A stretch of DNA of 64,000 nucleotides from Torymus aiolomorphi. Its lineage: Eukaryota > Arthropoda > Insecta > Hymenoptera > Torymidae. A program made the position numbers and the translations under genes. The notes beneath the pieces were generated by a model. The model was not told the DNA's origin. It saw nothing but the letters and a program-made list of their open reading frames with translations, and ran no database searches. Shown piece by piece: positions 31,801-48,259 of the stretch (position 1 is its first letter; each line of letters begins with the position of its first letter). Where the stretch lies: positions 79,894,029 through 79,958,028 of the forward strand of contig CM070873.1 of the NCBI GenBank assembly GCA_036365515.1, written 5' to 3'.

Positions 31801-34800
31801 GAGTTTTTTGAGAATGGTGAAGAATCGTCTTCATTTATTTTATATTTTCAATTTTCTCAGGGTATATTTTGGGTTTGGCGTACTTCTATACGCAAATATG
31901 TGTCTGTTTAAAAAAATATACGATATTTGAGAATTAGTGCGACAATAATAGATAAGTACAATATGACAATAATAGGAATTACCTTGCTATTCCTTATTTT
32001 TATTTCAAATTAAGAAAATGTTATTATTATAATTTATTGTTCTACAAATTATCATATAAATGATAATTTTTAATTGCTTATCGTTGAGAATATACTACAA
32101 AACGTTTAAATCCATAACAATAATAACCTATTTTCACTTCGTTTCAGATGCTATTAGTAACTTAGATATTGTCATTATTAAAAGTTAGCACAAAAAAGAA
32201 TACAACAGCCAAAGATAAAATAAAAGAAGAAATACCAGTATGGCACGTGCCAGTTATTATGTAACCAACCGTGTCAGACCTTCGAGTTTTTTTTGTAGAA
32301 CGAAAACACCAAATAAATGCGCAGAACTCATATGTACGACTCTTTCACGTAAGTATAGTAATTGAGATGAAATATATAAATAAGCACTATAAGGAAGTGC
32401 ATTATGTACTGTTTAACTATGCTATTTGATCTCTGTTATGCGAAAGCCATACAAATTTTTGTATTATTGTTGCAGACTATGTGCCGTAGACATTTTTGTT
32501 TAGAAAATGGAAAGTTTTCGCGATATTTGAATGAAATTCTCACGAGGATTTTATGAAGATCAGAATAACGATAAAGTGGAGTATACTAGATTTTTATGTC
32601 GTATTCTACAGTTACGTGTGTTACATTATTACCTGTATCACAACATCGCCCTGTGTTTTAAATTTAATATTTCTCATAGGTATTTTCGGTATGATGTTGC
32701 AAGCTTAAATTATCGGCTGAGTTAATAGGTACTTAGAATTTAATAAATACGATTTTTTGAGTAACTGCTTGCAAGGTGCTCACGTCGATTAAAGAGAATT
32801 CTTTTATAAAAATATGCTGTAACATGAGATACTGTTAGCGCATACTTTTATAGTCAATGCCTATAATTTTCTTTTACGAGTTATTATATCAATTTAAACT
32901 ATCAATTATCAAATATCGTACATGCATGATCTGCAATATTCTGCATACTCCGTATAAAAGATGATGACAATACCTCTGTAGTATTACAAAAATCTTGTTT
33001 TCTAATACGGTGATTCAAGTATTCCCAAAATATATACTTGTTTTTTAACAGCTTAGTGAACAATTTGCTTTTTTATATTTAATCTTGAACCGATGTACTT
33101 TATACACCCGACTAATAATGTTACAAACACCTTGAGATACGCGTTTTGCAGAAAACTACCTATACTCAAAAGGATTAAAAATTTCTCCTCTGAAAATGAT
33201 GTAAACTCCTACGTTATATCCTTACATCACACCATACCACCCCTTACATTAGAACACTATCCAATAGGATTAACTTTTTTTCTACAATGTTTAATTCCCC
33301 GAGAAAATTAACACGTATAGCCTATCCAAAAGAAACACAAAATTCATTTGCTTATCTCCCCTTTTTCTCTCTTTCTCTCACGCAAGACCGAAGCGACGTT
33401 ATAATCCGAGTGCTAGCTGCACCAACCTTCGCGTGCACCGACAGATTTATCATGCATGCACACACGCACCCGCCGCCTTCGTCACAATATATATAATACG
33501 CGCGCGCCACTTACGCAAGCCGAACCCTTTATTTGCGCCCCACATTTCATCGCGCCGCGAGTCATCCTCGCTCCCTTCCACTCCCGCATCTCTCTCACAG
33601 ACACACACGCGAGCGCTCGCACGCAATAATTTCCAGAAAAAGCTTCGGCGACCACACCGCCGAAAAAAGCGGGAGCGCCATTCGGGTCACGGCCGGTGCG
33701 TATAGCCTGTATACATATATATATATTTATTCTCTTATATTCTTCCCCAAGGCGATTGCCGCCGCCGTCGCGGAGTTCGTTTCGGCCTTTTACATTGAAT
33801 TTCAACGCGCGCGGCGGTGTATAAGCGCCATCTTACGTGTGTGTATATACATGTATTTATAGAATTTGCCCGCAAAACAGCAGCAGACGCGGCGTAACCT
33901 TATATACACGCCACGAGGGAGCTGTGTGTGCATGCGTGTGTGCTGTGCGTCTTAGCCGATTATGTCATGCGAAGCGAAAGAGAGAGAGGTTGTGTTGCTC
34001 TGTTTGCTGTTAAATATGCGTGTATTTTGAAAAGTAATTATAAGAGTAAAGTTAGTGTAAACAATATACTATGAGGAAAAATATTACATGTTATATTTAC
34101 AATTGAAATTAGAATTCTCACAATAGCGATGTTGTTTCGCTATTTTCTTCAGTATTAACTGTAATTATGTACATATTTTACAATAATTTAAGTAATGAGG
34201 ATAAAACACGTTCTCTGAGATAATCTACATTTATTCATCAAAATACAAAACATCTCTCACGTGGGACTTTTTATAGTTAACCCGCGTATGTCACATTTCT
34301 ATATGTCACATAATTATTCGAATATTTGACTTCCTCCTACAGGAAGCTTTTTTTTCACATACTCGCAGTTTTAAAATTTAGAAGAAAAAAACCAACGTTA
34401 CATCATCCGAATTCGCAAATACACGGAAACCTTTATTGCTCCGTCACGTTTTTCACGAAAGTTTGTATCACGAGGCTAAAATCTATCCACTTAACTCATT
34501 CACGCGCAATTATCCACGTGTCGTGAATCCGCACTTCCCCTCTAGACACACACACACTTTTGCACACGACCTGGTACATACGGCGCGCAATTTAAGCGCA
34601 ACTAATTCGGGCTCAAGGATATATCTCTCCCTCTCTCTGTCCCTTCCCCTCTTCTTCCGCGTACACTATATACACACGTAAACCCAACACAATTATATAC
34701 GCGAGGGTGCGGAAAGTCGCTCAAATCCAGTACAGAACGCGGAAAGCCAGCCGTCGCCGCGATAAACGGACCTTATCTCTCGCTTTGCATAATGACACTC

Positions 34801-36416
34801 TGCCAAGAGACAGGCGAGTTTTCGAACGCGCGCATTCTTCTGCCTCGCGGGAGAGAGGCTATATATACTTGACTCTTTCATCGGATAAACACAACCGAAT
34901 GAAGCCGTTCCGGCGGCCGCCATTTACGATGCGCTCTTTCATTTTCCGCAAGCAAGCGCGCTCGTGGAATTACGCGAAATCCAGAATTTTAACGGCGCCG
35001 GGGTGTACCGTTATCCGCAAGCGCGCGCGCGCGTAAAAGGAGGAGAACTCGGCTCTCGATAACGCTGTTTATATGCGCCCGCCCACCGCGATTCGAGTTT
35101 ATGATGTCGGTATTTTTTGTTAGGTCTCTCTTTTTTATTGGATTTTATAGGTAGTGCTCGCTTTTTCGATTTATGTGTGAGATTTCTTCCGCAATGTTTT
35201 TATACGCTTTGATCATTGCGTTGTTGTAATTAAGTATACTGATATGTATTTCTATATTTTAAATTGGAAATCGTGTTTCACGTGGATTTTCCAAGCCCTC
35301 ATAAATATGCCGCAGAATTTTTTCAAACGATTCATTCGGTCGTCATAAAAAAAAGGAAAACGATTTGCTATTGAGAGCTGCAGTCACCTACATGTACATA
35401 CATAGCCTTGTAATTGCTTTACATTTCGTAACACGGTACTATAACCGTTCGAAAGCCATTAAAGGAAAATCGTAACCAAAATTATTTCATAATTACGCTC
35501 TGCGAAACCGCAGTTTATTACTGTAAATAATCTCGAGCTTTTCAACTATTACAGTTAATAAAATCCTCATACTAATATTTTTCACATTTATTGAAATATT
35601 TCAAAACCCACTATACGAACATCCGTCATTATCATAGACCGCGTATCCAATTTCACTTTTTCAAAAATCCTGCGCATCGAACTTCAGCAGCGCGAACAAA
35701 GCTGGCCATAGCGCGTAACGGGCAAACACGAGACAACACGCTATAGATTCTCCCTCCTGCGCTCGCAAGAGGAAGCAAAACGACTCTTATGCTCATGTCC
35801 TCCTCTATATACTCTACTGCTTCTCCCTCTCTCTCTCTTACTTGCCAATAATAGACGCGCGCACGAGATGACAATGCCAAAATTGTTACACGAGCGCGTC
35901 GTCGTTTCGTATTTCCATGAACCTCATCCGCGTCGCGGCACGCGATGATGTGTCATTCATTATGGAACTCACCCCGCGCCGCACGCGCGTGCGCGCCCTT
36001 CGAGGCCTTTCATTCCCTCTATTCAAACGTTCCGCCCTCTCTTTCTTTAGTCCACACGTTCCTTTTGCTATTCTTTTTCACGCGCATGCGAGCGCACGCG
36101 CGCCTATAGGCGTCTTTTTTTCCTAGTTAGGCCTACGGCTGTACCCTATGATTTTAGAGAGTTGAAAAAGGAACGAATTTCTGGGGTTCTATTTTTTCGA
36201 ATGATTTATGCAGTGATGGAAAGGTGGACGAATTGACGAGTTTTGTATGGTGAAAGTTTCAATCAGCTGTGTTGCATTGTCAAAGGGCTTTTCTTTGCAA
36301 TACGTAATCTATAGAAGAGCATTTTGTTTTTTTATTTAAATTTAAAAACAATAAGAGAGCGTTATTGTACATATCGACGGCTGAGAGGAATAACCCGCTA
36401 TCTCGTCGTTTGCTTC
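28845..36416. other. Gene-free: CpG-rich patches and long AT-rich spacers
   Basis: Patches lie at about 29480-30120, 31081-31830, 33190-34020, 34385-35230 and 35560-36260. 30120-31080 and 31840-33180 are AT-rich, without recognisable coding sequence on either strand. Confidence 0.45.
31081..31830. other. CpG-rich patch with GC-skew flip (hand-counted)
   Basis: The left flank 31081-31200 has about 27 C and 10 G. The right flank 31621-31800 has about 62 G and 21 C. The core holds TATATATACC and GAGAGA runs. Overlapping open frames of 100-130 codons in three frames lack recognisable domains and are probably chance. Confidence 0.45.
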
Positions 36417-36537
36417 GAAAACCCACCAACTCAACAAAGATTTCAAAAACCCTGTACTCTAACTCTACATTGAAGAAAAAAAAAAACGCGCCTGAGTTAG
36501 AGGGTTTTTGAAACCTTCGCTGAGTTGGCGGGTTTTC
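36417..36537. repeat. Hairpin-forming inverted repeat with tandem unit
   Basis: The arm at 36417-36465 (GAAAACCCACCAACTCAA onward) pairs with 36494-36537 (ending GAGTTGGCGGGTTTTC), leaving a loop of about 28 bp with an A-run. Just outside the right arm the unit CCTTCGCTGAGTTGG occurs again, giving a tandem repeat on one side only. Confidence 0.7.
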
Positions 36538-40630
<4,093 letters not shown>

Positions 40631-41922
40631 CGAGGGCCATTTGATAAGTACCTAGCCTACAAATGAAAACACCAAAATTTTACAAAAAATAAAATTTATT
40701 TTTCAATGTAGTCTCCTTTTAGTTGAATACACTTGGTCCAGCGGTGTTCCAATTTTTTTAACCCCGTTGAAAAAAATGTTTTCTCTTGGTTTGCAAAATA
40801 GGCCTCCGTGGCGACGATTATTTCGTTATTGAAGTGGAATCTCTTCCCGGCGAGCGAATTTTTTAGGTTCGGAAACAAAAAAAGTCGCACGGAGCCAAAT
40901 CTGGAGAATACGGTGGATGGGGCAGCAGTTCGTAGCGTAATTCGACCAATTTAGCCGTGGCGAGTGCAGAAGTGTGAGCCGGTGCATTATCGTGGTGGAA
41001 AAGCACTTTCTTTTTAGACAAATGGGGCCGTTTTTCTTCTAACACGGCGTCAAATCGGCTCAATAGTTCGGCGTAGTACTGTCCTGTGACCGTTTTGCCC
41101 TTCTCCAGATAGTCAATAAAAATCACACCTTGAGAATCCCAGAAAACAGTGGCCATCACCTTTCCGGCCGACGGGACCGTCTTCGCCTTCTTCGGAGCAG
41201 GTTCACCGGTAAGGTCCACTGTTTTGACTGCTCCTTGGTCTCTGGAGTGTAGTAGTGAATCCATGTTTCGTCGACGGTCACGTAACGACGCAAAAACTCT
41301 TTTGGATTGCGATTAAACAGCTCCAAACACTGCTCTGAACTGGTCACACGGATGCGCTTGTTGTCTGCAGTCAGCAAACGCGGCACCCACCTTGCTGACA
41401 GCTTCCTCATGCCTAAAATCTCATGTAGGATATGCCACACGCGTTCTTCTGAGATGCCTACTATCGCAGCTATCTCGTGCACCTTTAATCGCCGGTCTGA
41501 CAAAACGATATCGTGTATTTTTGTCACGTTCTCCTCCGTAGTGGCTGTTTTCGGAGCACCTGGGCGTGGATCATCAAAAACCGACGTACGACCACGTTGA
41601 AACTCGTTATACCAAAATTTAACGGTCGCCATCGAAGGAGAAGCATCCCCATACACTGCATCCAAGCGTTCTTTAATTTCACTGCGTGATTTCCCTTCCA
41701 AAAACAAGAATCGAATCACCGACCGATATTGTTCTTTCTCCATTTTTTCAAAAATCAACGGACACATTTGCTTTCACACGCTCTCAAAAATAAACTACAA
41801 CTCCGATCCGGCTGAAATTTCGTCTGTAACCGTTTACAGGAAGATACTGCACTGTAGTGTATTTCTGGTGCGATAGTGGCACCATCTGGCGGTGAGGCTA
41901 GGTACTTGTCAAATGACCCTCG
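40631..41922 (-). mobile_element. Complete mariner transposon, 1292 bp, with disabled transposase
   Basis: The ends are inverted repeats of 27 bp with two mismatches. They start CGAGGGCCATTTGA on the left and CGAGGGTCATTTGA when the right end is read inward, and both run on to AAGTACCTAGCC. A TA dinucleotide sits on each side (40629-40630 and 41923-41924), the expected mariner target duplication. The transposase lies on the minus strand between the repeats. The length is normal for mariner. The protein motifs resemble the cecropia/mellifera-like branch, but that subfamily placement is only from memory of motifs. Confidence 0.93.
40696..41767 (-). pseudogene. Mariner transposase pseudogene (DD34D), two frameshifts
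   Basis: Three overlapping minus-strand reading frames together cover a full mariner transposase. Frame one (41767 down to about 41210) holds the N-terminal helix-turn-helix region, the linker motif WVPRLLT and VDETWIH with the first catalytic aspartate. Frame two (about 41210 to 40880) holds MATVFWDSQG, the second aspartate in HHDNAPAH, and SPDLAPCDFF with the third aspartate exactly 34 residues later. Frame three (about 40880 to 40696) holds FPNLKNSLAGKRF and ends KGDYIEK. The breaks near 41210 and 40880 are single-base-type frameshifts, so no full protein is made. All three catalytic aspartates survive, which suggests recent inactivation or sequence error. The start could be the upstream Met at 41767 or the more typical MEKEQ Met eight codons in. 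Confidence 0.92.
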
Positions 41923-42427
41923 TACAGTATAACTTTTCTATTAACGTTTCAGGAAGAGGTTCATTACTGCTTCGAGTGGACAACATGTTATCATTTCTTA
42001 GAACCAAAATCTAAGTATAACCAAATTAGTTTTTAATTGCAGTGAACTTATATATGTATAATTAACACCGATTCTAGGACTCTTAGTAGATGGTATTCAT
42101 TTATGTGCATGTTAGATGAAACACAAACGAAGTGGCTCGTCGATGAGAAGTACTGGGCCATTTGATCAATTATTACAGATGAAAATATCAATATCTATAG
42201 TACTCGATGATAAGCACTTTTAAGAAGTTTTGATCATGAATATTATATATTATAGGTTTTGGAAATGCATCATGCAATTAAATCACTAAGCCGACAATTA
42301 TCAGAAGGTGAACGAATCGTAATTTAATTGGCAAAATTTTGAATCTATATACTAACTATTACTTTAAGAAAGTATTGAAAATCGATTTAATTATGGTTCC
42401 TATTTTTTGGATTTAAATGCCGACCTT
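41923..42427. other. AT-rich spacer between two transposons
   Basis: No gene, repeat end or regulatory motif is visible in these 505 bp. Confidence 0.5.
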
Positions 42428-43461
42428 CCCTGGTAGAAAATAAACCAACTTGGATGGCTTATCTACTAACTGTTGGCCAATAATTTAGGCCAACGAATAA
42501 GAAAAATATTGACCAACGGTTAACCATCGGTTGGTGGACTATCAATCAATAATAAAACATTGAGTAACTCATAAAACAATAATAGAAATTAATATAAGAA
42601 ATATAGATATGTAAAAAGATTTTGATACATAAACAATAATAAAAATTATTGTAATGCATTAAAAAAATATTTGAATGAAGTTGGGAGTAAATTTATTTGA
42701 AGGTTAAGTAGACAGCGTAGCACGTGGGCTATGCTCCGAAATTACTGTCCGCATCCCGCTTTCCGCAAGCAAGCACAGATGCACATTATAGATACACACA
42801 TATTACATACACACAAGTGCGATCGCAGGTTCATGTGTTATGTATAGGTAAAAGTATTTAACTCTGCGCAGACTCATACGAGTCACGTGACGGGATTGCC
42901 GGGATCGCGTGGTTTTGCTTCACTGTAAAGGTCAGATGGTAACGGAGCACCGTGTAGAAAACGGAGCAATACGAGTACGAAGAATTTATGTAGGATACTT
43001 TCAAATTTTAAATGTAGAATACCTTTTATGTAGGATTCTTTCAAATTTTAAATATAGGATACTTTTAAATTTTAAAAAATGTAAGTATCCACCTTTACAT
43101 GTCCTGACTTACGTCAAAAAGTCACGCACACTACACATTAACACGCCCTAACATCAATTTGAACAAACAAAACTATACCCGTTACCGATTTAACCATATT
43201 TATCTGAAGAAAAATACTATTAATATATGGGTTTTGATTATTCTATGAATAATACAAATTTTGAGAGTTTTATTTAAATAATAAGTTGTGTAAATGATTT
43301 TTATTTAAGATTTTTAATATTAAGCATTCGTTGACCAAGCGCAAGGGTGATTCCGTGACGAAATAAGCGGTATTTATCGCTAACTGTTGGTTAAACGGTT
43401 GGCCAAATCCTTGCGATTTGGCGAACGGATGGCGTACGGTTGGTTACAATTTCTACCAGGG
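42428..43461. mobile_element. CCTGGTAGAAA TIR element, long copy (1034 bp)
   Basis: It begins CCCTGGTAGAAAATA and ends ATTTCTACCAGGG. Both subterminal regions carry several copies of GTTGGCCAA/ACGGTTGG-type words in both orientations, as in transposons with subterminal binding sites. The interior has a 230 bp mixed region and AT-rich DNA but no transposase. A shorter relative is at 59196-59609. Confidence 0.65.
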
Positions 43462-43583
43462 TTCTGGTTTGGTTATCACACGTTATCAATTACTTTACAT
43501 ATCATAGTTTTACATATTGTTAATGAGAACTATGGTTTTCAACAACTTTTTATAACATAATATAATAACATTTTGTATAAAGG

Positions 43584-43823
<240 letters not shown>

Positions 43824-43935
43824 TTGAAAACATTGATTTAAAAACTATTAGTATGCAAATGTTTAAAATAAAGTGTAGATAGTTTTTAAAAAGTATTCTT
43901 ATATCATTTTAAATATATTCTGTTTTATTTTCTTA

Positions 43936-45040
43936 CAGTGGAATTTCACTTTTATGAAACAAATACAAGGTCAAAGTATTAATAGTTAACTGTCTATACC
44001 AGTAAGAAAATAGCTTTTTCTTTAAAAAAAAAAGATTGATTATATCCATTCACTTCTAACTATAATCATACTATTTCCAATGCTTTGACATATGCGAAAC
44101 ATACGTTCGAACAGATTTTTATCTGTAACAAACATGTAGTACATCAAGTGCATTATCTACCTTTCGGTAGAAGTATACAACAAGACACAAAATAATATCA
44201 GCATAGGTGTATTGACAAATTAACGTGTTCGTTGCACCGATCACAAATCCACATCACAGGCTAAAAAGCACTTATTGATGTGACATCACTTTAAAACACG
44301 TGCTTGTGCGAGGGGACGGCGGGCGTTCGCCGAGCGGAGTGGCAACACTGCGTGCGCGGCACCACATGCGCATCAAACGCTGCACGGCTCGCGTATACGT
44401 GTCAGGATGCTGCCAGGCAGCAGGTAAAACTGTACTATACCTATCTACTCTATACACCAGATCCAAAGGTCTGCGGATCCTGACGCTCGCAGTGGGTGTC
44501 GCCGAGAGCCAGATGCTCCGCTAGAACCCCTATCCTTGTCAGGTTTACCAATAGCGAGGAAAGTTTTTTTTTGCCGAAGCTTTTTCCATGACGTGGCAAC
44601 ATTCTCTTGTCCATAATTCAGTAGCAGACGAGTTTATTCTCGATTGCCAAGTGCAATGTTGCCAAAATTCCAGTTTTGCTGCGGGTATTACGTGTGTATG
44701 CGCATATCAGGCGCGACACTTGTCAGTGAAATAAATCACTATTGTAGAAAGAACAATGGAAAACATACTTGCTGAACTTCCTACCATGTTGATAAAGATA
44801 CAATGGATTTACATTTTTATTCAATAATTATTTATAATTTCTCGTTCCTAGAAAATGTTTCGTAATCAATTTTAGGTTTTCGGAATTCGTTAGTTACAGT
44901 TTAAAATATTGTAATCCATCAGTTACTCGATATTTTAATCGGCTAAAAACAATTTTTAGTAACCATTCCTTTACGAAAATTCATATTACCATCAATAAAT
45001 TATAAACGCATATTTGTTTTGTAAAAGTGAAATTCCACTG
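43936..45040. mobile_element. CAGTGGAATTTCAC TIR element (1105 bp)
   Basis: The perfect inverted ends CAGTGGAATTTCACTTTTA lie at 43936-43954 and 45022-45040. CAGTG-type ends recall hAT transposons, but no identical 8 bp flanking duplication is visible and no transposase is present, so the superfamily is a guess. The middle (44290-44720) is GC-richer and repeats GGCAACA/TGTTGCC words. It ends about 140 bp before the CpG patch of the CTL promoter. Confidence 0.6.
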
Positions 45041-45568
45041 TGAGAAATCGTTGGTATTGTCCGAACTCGATAAACTTTAACAGTACCGAAAATTCCAAGT
45101 TCACATATAGACACAGAGACATGTACGTTTTTTTTTGTGCAACCTCCCAGAGGCTAGATCGATATCGAAAATCCCAGCGCTGGCAAACACAAGAGAGGAC
45201 ACGGAGCGCGCGTGCGCGCGTCGGCGCAGAAGCGGCCCGGGAAAACCCGGCGGGAGGGCTCTCTTCTTCCCTGCTCTCGCGCAGCCTATCTATATACCTA
45301 TATAACTCGCGCTATAGCACACAGCTGTAAAAGCCGCACGCGGCTGCGCGCGCGCGTCTCGGAGCGGCGGTCGGCATTCCCCACGCACATACATAGATAT
45401 ATACGCGCTCCTCTCTTCTCTCCTCTTCTCTCCACACCGCTCCACTCTTCGGCATCGTCGATGTGCTGCTCCGTCGTGCGGTGGACTACGCCACGGGCGC
45501 ACGAAACTGTACACAACTGCGTCAAAAACGAGAGGGAGAGCGCGAGCGAGCGAGAGAGAGAGACGGCG
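45041..45568. other. CpG-rich patch upstream of the CTL gene
   Basis: It has high CpG from about 45180, with TATATACCTATATA near 45291 and CT runs near 45410-45440. Minus-strand frames of 109-135 codons overlap the promoter but are low-complexity and unrecognised. It is likely the 5' regulatory region of the gene at 45787. Confidence 0.45.
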
Positions 45569-45786
45569 ATATATATTTCGTAAGCGGTCGTTCGGAGCGC
45601 GCAGTTTCGTCCGTGAAGGCAAGCCAAGCGCTTGCTGCCGCAGTAGTGTAAGCGTCACAGAGAGCGCGTCGTGTGTTCCCCTCGCTCTCTCGCTCACTTC
45701 AGTGCTCTGTGTGTGCGTGGACTGCTGCTGTGGGTTAGGAGTGATTAGTTTGTGTGCCGAGGAGAGTGCGACAAACGCGAGTGAAC
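45569..45786 (+). promoter_or_regulatory. Candidate core promoter and 5' leader of the CTL gene
   Basis: A TATA-like run, ATATATATT, occupies 45569-45577. About 34 bp downstream, at 45601-45607, is GCAGTTT, a plausible initiator. A second initiator-like TTCAGTG lies near 45696. From 45603 to the ATG at 45787 there is no other ATG, which supports this start. The leader is G-rich over its last 60 bp (23 G versus 9 C) and lies at the right edge of a CpG-rich patch beginning near 45180. The exact transcription start cannot be fixed from sequence alone. Confidence 0.4.
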
Positions 45787-47884
45787 ATGGTTTTTAAGGT
45801 GAAAAGTGCTGCAAAGGCGATGGCCGTCCCTGACGGTGAGTGTTCCTCCTCCTCGGCTACTGCGTATCAAGTCATGTATATATATATATATACATACTTG
45901 TAGCACTGCCGAGCGATTTCGGAGCTTCTGTAATAAACATGTGTTAAACGAGCGAACTCACTCCGATGTGATAAAAGTGAAACTCGTATCACGTAACTCG
46001 TATCATGTATGTAGTGCCTAATTAGTTGTTTTTTCTTGTTTTAATTGCTTGCAGAGCCGGCTGTAGCGTACAATACACTGGGGGAAAATAGTCCTTTAAA
46101 GAAAAATCGATACCCAACGGATGTCTTCTTTATCTCCATATTCGTCCTGACATTTTTGAGCTGGCTCGGCTGCGCCGTATATGGTATACGTATTTTTTAA
46201 AATAAAAATTTCGTTCCTTTGGCGTTTAGACTCTATTCGTACTTTATTAATATTATTTGTTTGACAGTCATATGTTTCCAAGCGCCGTCTAACATTAATG
46301 TGACGTCAGACACGGCTTTAATTGAATTCAATGACGATGAGAGAAAGTACGATAGGATTATTGATGTTGTTTGCGCTATTTTGTCAAGGTAAAATAGTCG
46401 CAAAGTTTACTATTATACAGTGTGCCGACCAACGACTCCGATGGATTAACGTAAACCATTTGTTAATTTTCAGTCCCAACTTAGCTGTCCTTGGTTTTAT
46501 GTTCCTTGCCGCAGGATTGATGTTCCTATGCATCATTTTACTTAAAAGTCCTGTTTCCAAAGTCTTCGTTTACACAGCAGTAATTGGCATCGGTATCTCA
46601 GTCTGTCTGAGTTTTCTGTCCTTCGGATTAAACTTTATAGCCATTTTCATGACACTCTACTCAGGATTCAATTCGGAGTCATACGACATTACTGTTTTGA
46701 TCATTAATGGCACAATAATGACCATACAATGCATTTATCAGTTAACAGTCTTCACCTGCATTTCGAAAGTTGGAGTGAACTATTTAACTGAAATAATCAA
46801 AGAATCTTGCCGGTAAAATATCAACTATTTTATTTATAAATTTCTAATGTTTGAATTAATTAATAACAAAACATTTTTTTTCAGAGTCCTCTTCTATTAT
46901 TGCTCTTTGTCTATATTTGCATCGTCGCTCTTAATCTTCCACTTGCTTGTACTTTTGCTTACCGTGAAAGTATATGTAACTCTGCAAATGTTCGATGGAA
47001 TGCTAATATGCCACTTCATAAACATTATTGGAGGCGCTTACATGTTACTTTTCATCACCTTCTTTGGAGAAATGGTAATCGCCGAGAGCATCGCTACTTG
47101 GTACTGGACGATGAATAAAGATACCATTCCAAAGTTTACCGTATTCCGAAGCGTGTCTTCAACGACCCAGTACGTATCTAACTTTTACGACTTATTTTTT
47201 AAAGACGTGTATTGAAACATATGTACATTTTCGTAGAAATCACCTCGGAACAATATCCTATGGAGCAACGTTTATTTTCCCAATGCTGCAAGGAGTCTAC
47301 TTGTCTGCTAAAGCAAAAGTAACTGAAGAAAATTCCGACACCGCAATCATCAGATTCATTGCCAAAATCATGTTGACACTTGACGTCGTTGAGTGCTCCT
47401 TAATACAAACTGCAATTCACGGACACGAATTCGCTAAATCAGCGAAGAAATCATTTGATCTTGTCTTACGCAACAGCTCGCGATACTTGGCTATTATTAA
47501 CGTAAGTTTTGAAAACTTATTCTAAGAATATCATTTTCCTTATATAGCAATGTGTTTATGGATTTTTATTTATATTTTCAGACGTCTGCCTGCGTTATCT
47601 TTGTGGTATTGAGTATAATTGCAACAATAGTTTGCATAGCAATGATTGCTGTCTTACAACCCGTAATTGATCAATACAAAGATTTGAGCCCAGACCAAGC
47701 AGTCATGGTACTAATTTCAATACTAGCTTTGGTCTTGATAGTCATACTCCCATATTTCTTGCTGATGGTTGTCTCTATAAAAACCGTTCTACTGTGTACC
47801 TTTGAAGACGTTTTAGAAAACAATGGGTCAACGGAAAAGCCGTACTATATGAATTTCAAATTACAAAAGATGTTGACTGAATAA
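45787..47884 (+). CDS. Choline transporter-like protein (SLC44A/CTL family), seven exons, 496 aa
   Basis: The coding exons are 45787-45835, 46055-46183, 46268-46388, 46474-46812, 46885-47169, 47237-47501 and 47582-47884. All introns have GT..AG ends with matching phases, and the total of 1491 nt is an exact codon multiple ending in TAA. The family was recognised from CTL signatures: KKNRYPTDVFF before TM1 (about residues 32-42), ATWYWTMNKDTIP (283-295), HGHEFAKSAKKSF (369-381) and FEDVLENNGSTEKPYYM (470-486). Hydrophobic segments lie near 40-63, 102-123, 130-160, 173-195, 214-240, 249-278, 309-327, 397-420 and 430-460. CTL proteins are multi-pass plasma or organelle membrane proteins linked to choline or ethanolamine transport and phospholipid synthesis; the substrate here is not shown. 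The start has A at -3 and G at +4, with no upstream ATG in the leader. Oddity: the loop between TM1 and TM2 is only about 40 residues (one NVT glycosylation site at 70), whereas typical CTLs of 600-700 aa have a long cysteine-bearing loop there. Confidence 0.9.
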
Positions 47885-48259
47885 TTCCTCGTTCGAATGT
47901 TATTTCCATTCGATGTGTTTCTTTTCAAATGAGTGTTTTAATGTATATAAGTTGACCAATACAACTGGTAAATATGTAATATTCGTCATCTTTCCATCGA
48001 TCATCATTCATTCACATTTCACATGAAGATAATATAGAATATATGAATCAAGTATTTGAAACCAAATACACTATAGTGTTGTAAGCTATACGAATGTTAA
48101 AGTGATAAGATAACTTTTCGACGTAAAAGTACGCTTACAAAATAATAGACTGCGATAACTATACTAGATGAATTTTTTTACTTTTTTTCGATTAGAAGTG
48201 TGTTATATTTCAATGTATTATACTCTATGTTCTTTGTATTGAGAATATATCAAAATAAA
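47885..48259 (+). terminator. 3' untranslated region and poly(A) signal of the CTL gene
   Basis: After the TAA at 47882-47884 the sequence is AT-rich with no conserved coding signal. A canonical AATAAA lies at 48254-48259, preceded by an AT-rich stretch, so the mRNA probably ends about 10-30 bp later with a 3' UTR near 390 nt. The next CpG-rich patch begins just after it, near 48290. Confidence 0.55.

Noticed and set aside
41307..41600. 97-codon plus-strand frame
   Set aside because: It is the antisense shadow of the mariner transposase.
45290..45697. Minus-strand frames of 109-135 codons opposite the CTL promoter, considered as a divergent gene
   Set aside because: They are low-complexity Arg/Ser/Leu sequence in the CpG patch with no recognised domain. 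A divergent non-coding transcript remains possible but is not shown.
46322..46473. Using the ATG at 46322 as the start of a separate membrane protein
   Set aside because: Its first 50 codons are out of frame with exon 3 and run across an intron (46389-46473). The joined seven-exon model has consistent phases and recovers the CTL TM1 region.
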